Shown piece by piece: positions 1-5,095 of a stretch of 5,095 nucleotides of DNA (its first letter is position 1; the number at the start of each line of letters is the position of its first letter). The notes under the pieces were generated by a model. That model saw only the letters and a program-made list of their open reading frames with translations. It made no database searches and had not been told where the DNA came from. The DNA is from Methanolacinia sp964465295 (lineage in GTDB: Archaea; Halobacteriota; Methanomicrobia; Methanomicrobiales; Methanomicrobiaceae), in the NCBI GenBank assembly GCA_964465295.1, contig CAYXKC010000104.1, forward strand, positions 1 to 5,095, written 5' to 3'. The position numbers were made by a program, and so were the translations under genes.

Positions 1-3000
1 GGGCACACCGGAGGGGTGAATCCGATTTGATCGGGAGGAACATTCATCGTGGCGATATCCCGGATATGGATTCCTTTAAAAAGCTTGAGCTTTTTTCGGA
101 CGGAGGTGTTGATCGTGATAAAAACCCGGCCCGGTACCGGGTTGTCGAGCTCGATAAGGATTCGGTCTCTCCGGAGGACAGGCGGATTTTCGGGGACCTG
201 AATATCGAGACGATACTTGCAGTTCCCCTGGTTGTCGAAGGCTCGTTCAGGGGTTTGATGTGTCTTGTCGAGGGAAAGAAGAGGGTATGGTCTACGGCCG
301 AGACAGATGCCATCCGGATCGCCGGGGAGATAATTTCTTCTGCGATCAACAGGACGGAGACCGAAGAGATATTCCGGAATCCGATAGAGAGGTCGCTTGT
401 CGGGGTTTTTCTCGTCAAAAATTCCATGCTTGAATATGTCAACCCGAAATTTGCCGAGATGATCGGTTACAGCCGGGATGAGCTGATGGGAAAGGCCAGT
501 GTAATCGATCTGGTCCATGAGGATTACCGGTATGAGGTAATCGAAAGGACTAAAAATTCTGAATCACTTGACCTTGAGAAAGAGGAGGATCTTCCCGATT
601 ATCATTTTGAAGTGAAAGGTGTCCGAAAAGACGGCAGTCTTATCGACGTTGAGGTCTACGGGAGCCTCATGCTCCGTGGGGGAGAGCTGTCCTTTGTAGG
701 TATGGCTGTTGATATCACAAAGAGAAAGGAGGCCGAGAGGGCGCTGACAGAGAGCGAGGCGCTTACAAGGCTGATAATAGACAACCTTCCTGTCGGGATT
801 TCCTTAAGCAAAATCGGTCCGCCGGTCTCTTTTGAGTATTTCAATGAAAATTTCCTGAAGTTCTACAGGATCTCTGCAGAGGATATCTCACAGCCCGACT
901 CCTTCTGGAGTGCAGTATTCGAGGATCCTGCCTTCCGTGAAGAGATGAAACAGAGGGCTCTTGAAGACACCGCCAGTGGTGATCCCGGGAGGATGGTCTG
1001 GAAGGATGTCCCCATCAAAAGATCCGGTGAGGAGACTACTTATATCAATGCGAGAAATACCCCCATCCCAGGAAGGAACCTTATGATCTCTACGGTCTGG
1101 GACGTTACAAAAGATCGTGAGATGGAAGAGAAGCTGAAGGAGAGCCAGGAAAGACTTTCTGAAGCCATGGATCTCGCACATCTCGTAAACTGGGAGTATG
1201 ATGTCGCAACAGACACTTTCACCTTCGATAACCGGTTTTATGCCCTCTATGGCTCTACCGGGGAGCTTGAAGGCGGCAGCAGGATGAAGGCAGAAGACTA
1301 TACAAGAAAGTTTGTTCACCCTGATGATGCTCACCTTGTGGCAGAACAGGTCAAAAAGGCCATCGAGACCGCCGATCCGGATTTCATATCTGAAATTGAG
1401 CACAGGATAATCAGGCGGGACGGTGAAGTCCGGTATATTGTCGTCCGCTTCAGCCTGATCAAAGACAGGGACGGCAGGACGATCAGGACCCGGGGAGCCA
1501 ACCAGGATATAACCGAGCTCAAAATGGCGCAGGAGAAGCTCTATGAGAGTACAGAAAGGCTTAATCTTGCACTTAAAACTACCAGACTCGGGATATATGA
1601 CTGGAATATCAGGGACAATACCCTCTCTTACAACGACGAACTCTTCACCATGCTTGGTTACACCCCGGAAGACTATGTGGAGGGCCGCGTCTCCTTTGGC
1701 GACATTATCCACCCGGACGATCTTTTGTCCAAAGAGGAGAAGCTTAAGGAGCATCTTGAGGGAAAGACTCCCTATTACGAGACAGAGTACAGGATGAGGG
1801 CCAAAGACGGGGAATGGCGGTGGATGGCGGTAAGAGGTGAGGTTGTAGAACGTGACCCGGCAGGAAGGGCTGTTAGGATCACGGGAACGCATTTCGATAT
1901 TTCAGAGAGAAAAAGAGACGAAGAGAGAATAACCCACTTAAACAAGGTTTTAAAGGCCGTTCGGAATGTCAACGAGCTTATCGTCAGGGAGACGGATATA
2001 AACCGGCTTATCAAGGGAGCATGTCGCCTGATGGTGGAGACACGGGGCTATCTCGATGCCTGGGTAATTCTTACGGACAGGTACGGCTCCTATCTCGACT
2101 CCGCAGGTTCCGGCGATCGCGGGGATGTTGCAGGAATTATTTCTGAGACAGTATCCGGCAATCCGCCAAAAGTCCTCGCTGATGCACTCAGAACAACAGA
2201 CATATTCCCGCTTTCAGGGCACCTGAACACGGGGGAACCTGCAGGTGGAGAGGGTGTCCTGCTCTGCCGTCGCCTCGATTACGGAAGCACAATATTCGGT
2301 GTAATCATCATATCCATACCTGCCGCCCTTTCTGAAGATTCTGACGAGCTGGGACTTTTCAACGAGCTTGCAAGCGATATATCATTTGCAATCCACGACA
2401 TCCTTCTCCAGAAGGAGAGGAAGAGCTATGAGGAGCAGGTTTTAAAGTCGCTTGAGGAGAAGACAGTTCTCCTGCAGGAGGTCCATCACAGGGTTAAAAA
2501 CAACCTCCAGATCATCTCGGGCCTGATAAAGATGCAGGCCCGATCCATAGAGGATAAATCTGCCCGTGAATCCCTTTTAAACTGCGAAAACAGAATAATG
2601 GCCCTTGCGATGGTTCACGAGGCGCTATACAGGTCTGAGAATCTCTCGGAGATCAGTGCAAGGGATCATTTCGTGAATCTCGCACAGACCCTTGTTGATT
2701 CACTCTCTTTTACCGAGTACAAGAATATCGGATTTAAAGCAGATGTCCATGATATAAACCTCCCGATTAGCGTCGCCATTCCATGCAGCCTGATCATAAA
2801 CGAGATTATATCGAATTCGATAAAATATGCATTTGAAGGGATGGATTCAGGCATGATTTCTCTCGTTTTTCATGAAGAGGCGGATGAATATTATCTTGAG
2901 ATATCTGACAACGGGGTCGGCGTTCCCGATGAGTACGACCCTGAGAAGTCGAAATCCCTTGGAATGAGGCTTGTGAGGAGGCTTGCAGTCGAGCAGCTCA

Positions 3001-3080
3001 AGGGCAGGACTGAGATAAAAACCAACGGCGGGACAAGTTTTATCTTTATATTCCCCAAAAGTCCAAAACAGGTGTCATGA
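1..3080 (+). CDS. Multi-PAS/GAF sensor histidine kinase, HisKA_2 type (5' end missing)
   Basis: Cytoplasmic-type sensor kinase; role inferred as ATP-dependent His autophosphorylation and transfer to a receiver. The frame is open to the left edge and the first domain is incomplete, so the true start lies upstream. Residues below count from the Leu (TTG) codon at 27-29. Order: C-terminal part of a GAF domain (1-112, with AVPLVVEGSFRGLMCL); four PAS domains at about 113-240, 241-370, 371-505 and 506-632, each ending in a DIT/DIS-type PAC end and charged helix; a second GAF (about 640-797, opening KAVRNVNELIVRE); HisKA_2 region (about 810-885) with QEVHHRVKNNLQ, phosphoacceptor probably His821 (codon 2487-2489); HATPase_c (about 915-1012) with N-box NEIISNSIKYA (Asn925, Asn930), G1 box DNGVGVP (961-967) and G2 SLGMRLV. 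No membrane segment is visible, so sensing looks intracellular. Its stop overlaps the next receiver gene by 4 bases. Ligands cannot be read from the sequence. Confidence 0.93.
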   Translation, partial: AHRRGESDLIGRNIHRGDIPDMDSFKKLELFSDGGVDRDKNPARYRVVELDKDSVSPEDRRIFGDLNIETILAVPLVVEGSFRGLMCLVEGKKRVWSTAETDAIRIAGEIISSAINRTETEEIFRNPIERSLVGVFLVKNSMLEYVNPKFAEMIGYSRDELMGKASVIDLVHEDYRYEVIERTKNSESLDLEKEEDLPDYHFEVKGVRKDGSLIDVEVYGSLMLRGGELSFVGMAVDITKRKEAERALTESEALTRLIIDNLPVGISLSKIGPPVSFEYFNENFLKFYRISAEDISQPDSFWSAVFEDPAFREEMKQRALEDTASGDPGRMVWKDVPIKRSGEETTYINARNTPIPGRNLMISTVWDVTKDREMEEKLKESQERLSEAMDLAHLVNWEYDVATDTFTFDNRFYALYGSTGELEGGSRMKAEDYTRKFVHPDDAHLVAEQVKKAIETADPDFISEIEHRIIRRDGEVRYIVVRFSLIKDRDGRTIRTRGANQDITELKMAQEKLYESTERLNLALKTTRLGIYDWNIRDNTLSYNDELFTMLGYTPEDYVEGRVSFGDIIHPDDLLSKEEKLKEHLEGKTPYYETEYRMRAKDGEWRWMAVRGEVVERDPAGRAVRITGTHFDISERKRDEERITHLNKVLKAVRNVNELIVRETDINRLIKGACRLMVETRGYLDAWVILTDRYGSYLDSAGSGDRGDVAGIISETVSGNPPKVLADALRTTDIFPLSGHLNTGEPAGGEGVLLCRRLDYGSTIFGVIIISIPAALSEDSDELGLFNELASDISFAIHDILLQKERKSYEEQVLKSLEEKTVLLQEVHHRVKNNLQIISGLIKMQARSIEDKSARESLLNCENRIMALAMVHEALYRSENLSEISARDHFVNLAQTLVDSLSFTEYKNIGFKADVHDINLPISVAIPCSLIINEIISNSIKYAFEGMDSGMISLVFHEEADEYYLEISDNGVGVPDEYDPEKSKSLGMRLVRRLAVEQLKGRTEIKTNGGTSFIFIFPKSPKQVS
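3070..3074 (+). promoter_or_regulatory. Possible Shine-Dalgarno for the first receiver gene
   Basis: AGGTG matches the archaeal anti-Shine-Dalgarno end. It lies inside the last codons of the kinase. It is only 2 bases from the ATG at 3077 but 8 bases from the in-frame ATG at 3083, so its spacing favours the second ATG, although the ATGA overlap at 3077 also fits translational coupling. Confidence 0.4.
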
Positions 3081-3496
3081 TTATGGAGAGAGAGAGAAAG
3101 AGGATTCTTCTTGTTGAGGATGAGGTCATAGTTGCGATGACTATAGAGGACTCTCTCCTGAACATGGGTTATGAAGTTATCGGGACTGTTGACAACGGCC
3201 TTTCGGCAATTGAAATGACCGAAAGGGAAAAGCCGGATCTGATCCTGATGGATATCCGTATAAACGGGGATATGGACGGGATAGAGACCGTGGAAGAGAT
3301 CAAAAAGAAAGCGGACATACCTGTCATATTCCTTACAGCCCATTCCGACGAGGCGACTATCTCGAGGGTGCTTAAGACAAATCCATACGGTTTTCTGGTA
3401 AAACCTTTCAGGGAAAAGGAGCTTTATGCAAATATCGAGACCGCGATAAACAGGCACAGGCTCCTTATCAAAAACTCCGGGGATAGAAAGGAATAA
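3077..3496 (+). CDS. Single-domain response regulator (REC, CheY/Spo0F-like)
   Basis: A stand-alone phosphoreceiver of 139 residues with no output domain. The full REC fold is present: acidic pocket Glu14-Asp15 in LLVEDE, phosphoacceptor Asp59 in LILMDI, switch Thr87 in IFLTAHSD, and the conserved Lys109 in FLVKPF. Only about 10 residues follow the last REC helix. The ATG at 3077 overlaps the kinase TGA (ATGA), which implies co-transcription and coupled translation; the ATG at 3083 would give a protein two residues shorter and has better Shine-Dalgarno spacing. The adjacent kinase is the obvious phosphodonor (inference). Without an output domain it probably acts by protein-protein contact or as a phosphorelay intermediate. 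It is about two thirds identical over roughly 122 residues to the REC domain of the gene at 3647-4717, by eye alignment. The start choice is the main uncertainty. Confidence 0.95.
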   Translation: MIMERERKRILLVEDEVIVAMTIEDSLLNMGYEVIGTVDNGLSAIEMTEREKPDLILMDIRINGDMDGIETVEEIKKKADIPVIFLTAHSDEATISRVLKTNPYGFLVKPFREKELYANIETAINRHRLLIKNSGDRKE

Positions 3497-3502
3497 AAGG
3501 AG
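3497..3502 (+). promoter_or_regulatory. Shine-Dalgarno sequence ahead of a possible small ORF
   Basis: AAGGAG begins directly after the TAA of the first receiver gene and sits 7 bases before an ATG at 3510, with a run of six T between. Sequence and spacing are good for a ribosome binding site, which is the main reason for considering the small ORF at 3510-3623. Confidence 0.45.
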
Positions 3503-3509
3503 ATTTTTT

Positions 3510-3623
3510 ATGGCAGTAAGAAAAATAAACGGATGTAAAATGATGCCGGAAGAGTTACCGTCAAAAAGGGCTTCGCTTTTTTTATGGAACTTTGATCAGG
3601 TTTATTTATATCCTGTCTTATAA
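3510..3623 (+). CDS. Possible 37-residue small ORF, unrecognised
   Basis: ATG at 3510, TAA at 3621-3623, preceded by AAGGAG at a 7-base spacing and starting 13 bases after the first receiver's stop. The predicted peptide begins MAVRKINGCKMMPEELPSKR; its second half is rich in Leu, Phe, Tyr and Trp but too short and mixed to call a membrane helix. I recognise no family. Arguments for: a good Shine-Dalgarno and an operon-like position. Arguments against: the second half of the frame coincides with a hairpin and T-tract, and its last codons coincide with the TATA-like element of the next gene, so the hydrophobic residues may simply reflect T-rich regulatory DNA. It may be a real small protein, a remnant start, or chance. 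Confidence 0.25.
   Translation: MAVRKINGCKMMPEELPSKRASLFLWNFDQVYLYPVL
3563..3583 (+). terminator. Hairpin with T-tract, candidate transcription terminator
   Basis: Arms 3563-3571 and 3575-3583 can pair around a TTC loop (C-G and G-C, then two G-U and five A-U pairs), and the right arm is a run of seven T. The stem is weak, but T-runs themselves promote termination in archaea. The position, 67 bases after the first receiver's stop and before a new promoter element, fits the end of the kinase/receiver transcript. Confidence 0.45.
3601..3611 (+). promoter_or_regulatory. TATA-box-like promoter element for the REC-PAS gene
   Basis: TTTATTTATAT resembles the archaeal TATA box. With the usual distance of about 25 bases, transcription would begin near 3632-3636 and leave a short leader before the ATG at 3647. 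No purine-rich BRE stands out immediately upstream. The assignment rests on composition and distance only. Confidence 0.45.
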
Positions 3624-3624
3624 G
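3617..3624 (+). repeat. 8-bp palindrome CTTATAAG in the promoter region
   Basis: A perfect palindrome lies between the TATA-like element and the predicted transcription start. It could be a small operator half or a second TATA-like site; in the latter case transcription would start close to the ATG at 3647. Eight A/T-rich bases can occur by chance. Confidence 0.25.
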
Positions 3625-3634
3625 GTATCATATT

Positions 3635-3640
3635 AAGGGG
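3635..3640 (+). promoter_or_regulatory. Shine-Dalgarno-like site for the REC-PAS gene
   Basis: AAGGGG stands 6 bases before the ATG at 3647. It is an imperfect match to GGAGG but the spacing is good, and it supports that ATG as the start. Confidence 0.45.
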
Positions 3641-3646
3641 TAGAAT

Positions 3647-4717
3647 ATGACCGGAAAAAAGATTCTAATCGTTGAGGATGAGGTTATGGTTGCGATGACA
3701 CTCGAGGACACCCTCGAGGCCCTGGGCTACGAGGTCGCCGGAACCGTCGACAACGGCAGCGATGCAATAAGGCTTGCAGCAGAGAAGGAGCCGGATCTGA
3801 TCCTGATGGATATAAGGATAAGGGGAGATATCGACGGCATTGAGACTGCAGACAGGATTGCCGAAACGATGGATATACCGGTCGTCTTCCTGACCGCCCA
3901 TTCCGACGAGCAGACCCTGATGAGGGCTCTTAAAACGCAGCCTTATGGTTTTTTGATAAAGCCGTTCCGTGAGAGGGAGCTTTACTCCAATATCGAGATG
4001 GCGATTCATAAACACAGGGTGCTCAAAAAGAGAGGGCAGGCAGAAGGGATTTCTTCAGGTGCTGCTGCTGCTGCTCCGCCGGCGGCTGCAGGGCCGGCCC
4101 CGGTATCCCCGCAGCTCCGGCAAAAGGAGGCCGTTGAATCCGGAACAGATCCCGAACATCTCAAGAATCTTGTCTTTGAAGCACTTGAGAGCCCAATCTT
4201 TGTCCTGAACGACAAACTGAAGATAGTCCTTTACAACCGGAAATTTGCAGAACTCTGTGCATTTTTCAATATCCCGGAGTCAGAATTCAGGGCATCTGCA
4301 GAGAAGGCCGGATTATTCCCGTTCTTCGGTTCGGCAAACGATATCAGGCTGGTATTTGCAGAAGGGAGAGGGAGCTCTCTGTACCAGGAGGTCAGAACCG
4401 AGGATAAAACCCATAACCTCAAGATATCCATAATCCCTGTCAGGGAGGGGCACAAGGTCGTAAACGTGATGGTTGCAACCGATGATGTAACTTACCAGGA
4501 GAAGCTCAGGGAGTCGGGGGATATCTATCATAAAACTGCTGAAAACGTGATCCGCCTCTCAAATGAGCTTAAGCATGCCTTAAAGGATCATGCCGACCCC
4601 GTTCTCAGGGAGATCGCAGAGACCTCCGATGATATGGTGCTCGGATTTGCAAAGATGGACGAGGAATGGATTCGGTTAAGGGAGTATAAGGATATACCGA
4701 AGCTCTGGGAGAGATAG
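3647..4717 (+). CDS. Response regulator with REC-PAS architecture and a C-terminal helical segment
   Basis: A 356-residue regulator. REC domain (1-125): Glu10-Asp11 in LIVEDE, phosphoacceptor Asp55 in LILMDI, Thr83 in VFLTAHSD, Lys105 in FLIKPF, so it should be phosphorylatable. An Ala/Pro-rich flexible linker follows (about 137-157), then a PAS domain (about 168-285; EALESPIFVLNDKLKIVLYN opens it and MVATDDVTYQEK closes it). The last 70 residues look mainly helical, perhaps a two-helix hairpin, and match no domain I recognise. There is no helix-turn-helix, HATPase, GGDEF or CheB-like output, so it probably signals by protein contact. The start is set by the Shine-Dalgarno-like AAGGGG at 3635-3640 and by the REC fold beginning at residue 4. 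It appears to have its own promoter, so it may be transcribed apart from the kinase, although read-through is possible. The kinase upstream is a plausible but unproven partner. It converges on the arginine deiminase gene. Confidence 0.93.
   Translation: MTGKKILIVEDEVMVAMTLEDTLEALGYEVAGTVDNGSDAIRLAAEKEPDLILMDIRIRGDIDGIETADRIAETMDIPVVFLTAHSDEQTLMRALKTQPYGFLIKPFRERELYSNIEMAIHKHRVLKKRGQAEGISSGAAAAAPPAAAGPAPVSPQLRQKEAVESGTDPEHLKNLVFEALESPIFVLNDKLKIVLYNRKFAELCAFFNIPESEFRASAEKAGLFPFFGSANDIRLVFAEGRGSSLYQEVRTEDKTHNLKISIIPVREGHKVVNVMVATDDVTYQEKLRESGDIYHKTAENVIRLSNELKHALKDHADPVLREIAETSDDMVLGFAKMDEEWIRLREYKDIPKLWER
4061..4075 (+). repeat. (GCT)5 trinucleotide tract in the REC-PAS linker
   Basis: Five GCT codons in a row encode Ala139-Ala143. 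More Ala, Pro and Gly codons of higher G+C follow up to about 4110. The tract lies in the flexible linker, where changes in copy number would keep the frame and alter only linker length. Confidence 0.7.
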
Positions 4718-4724
4718 TCCGGGC

Positions 4725-5095
4725 TCAGTCTCTTGAAACCGGGCAGGTCATGCAGTGGGTGCCTCCCCTGCCCCTGCTCAGTTCGCAGCCGTCGATACCG
4801 ATTACGTCTATCCCCTCTTTTTCCATATTTTTGTTTGTGTATGTATTTCTCCGGTACGCAACAACCCTGCCCGGCCTTATCGCAAGGACATTGTTTCCGT
4901 CGTCCCACTGCTCCCTCTCAGCCTCGTACCTGTCACCGCCCGTCGGGATTATGTTGAGCCTTTCGATATCAAGAGCGTCTTCGATCGCCGGAATAATACC
5001 TTCCTCACTCTTAATGGCAAGTGGTTCGTCCCCCTCACCCGGGATTACAGACCATGCCCTGCTACTTTTAAGAACACCGGGATAGATGGTTGCAG
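4725..5095 (-). CDS. arcA: Arginine deiminase, C-terminal 122 residues (5' end beyond the window)
   Basis: Hydrolyses L-arginine to L-citrulline and ammonia, the first step of the arginine deiminase pathway; a cytoplasmic enzyme of the guanidino-group-modifying superfamily. The frame enters at the right edge and stops at TGA (4727-4725). Numbering the visible fragment from 1: IIPTGGDRYEAEREQWDDGNN (about 48-68) and ELSRGRGGTHCMTCP (104-118) are signature ArcA segments. Cys114 of the fragment (codon 4754-4752) is the expected catalytic nucleophile, and the protein ends eight residues later, where the family normally ends. Full-length enzymes are about 400-420 residues, so some 70 percent of the gene is missing here, including the catalytic His/Asp region. 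The carbamoyltransferase and carbamate kinase partners are not in view. Its stop is 7 bases from the stop of the convergent REC-PAS gene. Related amidinotransferases are less likely given these motifs. Confidence 0.93.
   Translation of the reverse strand, partial: ATIYPGVLKSSRAWSVIPGEGDEPLAIKSEEGIIPAIEDALDIERLNIIPTGGDRYEAEREQWDDGNNVLAIRPGRVVAYRRNTYTNKNMEKEGIDVIGIDGCELSRGRGGTHCMTCPVSRD

Noticed and set aside
10..29. GGAGGGGTG (10-18) 8 bases ahead of a TTG at 27, looking like a real kinase start
   Set aside because: The frame is open to the left edge and starting at 27 would cut the first GAF domain in half, so the site is more likely coincidental; upstream sequence would settle it.
888..1892. 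Long open frame on the minus strand (334 codons) opposite the kinase PAS region
   Set aside because: It lies wholly antisense to well-supported PAS domains, shows no recognisable domain and has low-complexity composition; a shadow of the coding strand.
2891..3457. Minus-strand open frame opposite the kinase end and first receiver, resembling another at 3665-4015
   Set aside because: The two antisense frames resemble each other only because the two REC domains they oppose are paralogous; neither looks like a protein.
4704..4735. Possible AGAGA/TCTCT stem around the convergent stops as a shared terminator
   Set aside because: Only five pairs, a long loop and no T-run on either strand; too weak to call.
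4750..5085. Plus-strand open frame opposite arginine deiminase
   Set aside because: The minus strand encodes clear ArcA motifs; the plus-strand peptide is a Ser/Pro/Leu-rich shadow with no family resemblance.
1..5095. CRISPR arrays, tRNA or rRNA genes, insertion sequences, toxin-antitoxin or defence genes
   Set aside because: I saw no spaced repeats, RNA-gene hallmarks, terminal inverted repeats or transposase-like sequence; almost all of the window is ordinary signalling and metabolic coding sequence.

Overview
The window looks archaeal, most likely from a methanogen of the Methanomicrobiales type. This is an inference from three things: the signalling proteins have the PAS/GAF-rich HisKA_2 kinase plus stand-alone receiver style common there; codon use favours AGG/AGA for Arg and ATA for Ile; and the one clear intergenic region carries a TATA-type promoter element rather than a bacterial -35/-10 pair. 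I cannot assign a genus.

Layout. Positions 1-3080 (+) hold the 3' part of a very large soluble sensor histidine kinase: a GAF domain cut by the window edge, four PAS domains, a second GAF domain, a HisKA_2 phosphoacceptor region and a HATPase domain. Its stop codon overlaps the start of a single-domain receiver protein (3077-3496, +) by 4 bases (ATGA), so the two form a translationally coupled kinase/regulator pair. The 150-base gap that follows (3497-3646) is crowded. It has a Shine-Dalgarno sequence with a possible 37-codon small ORF, a hairpin plus T-tract that may end the first transcript, a TATA-like promoter element, an 8-bp palindrome and a second Shine-Dalgarno-like site. A second receiver protein follows (3647-4717, +). 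Its REC domain is about two thirds identical to the first, and it is joined by an Ala/Pro-rich linker to a PAS domain and a C-terminal helical segment of unknown role. On the minus strand, convergent and only 7 bases away, lies the 3' end of an arginine deiminase gene (4725-5095), running out of the right edge.

How they may work together. The kinase would integrate several intracellular signals through PAS and GAF domains, autophosphorylate on the His of its HHRVKNN motif and pass the phosphate to the adjacent receiver, and perhaps to the second receiver. Neither regulator has a DNA-binding domain, so output is probably through protein contacts. The second regulator appears to have its own promoter. 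Arginine deiminase is metabolically distinct and on the other strand; nothing in the sequence shows that the signalling genes control it.

I found no RNA genes, CRISPR arrays, insertion sequences or defence genes. The most unusual items are the REC-PAS-helix protein without a recognised output domain and the overlapping signals in the 3497-3646 gap.
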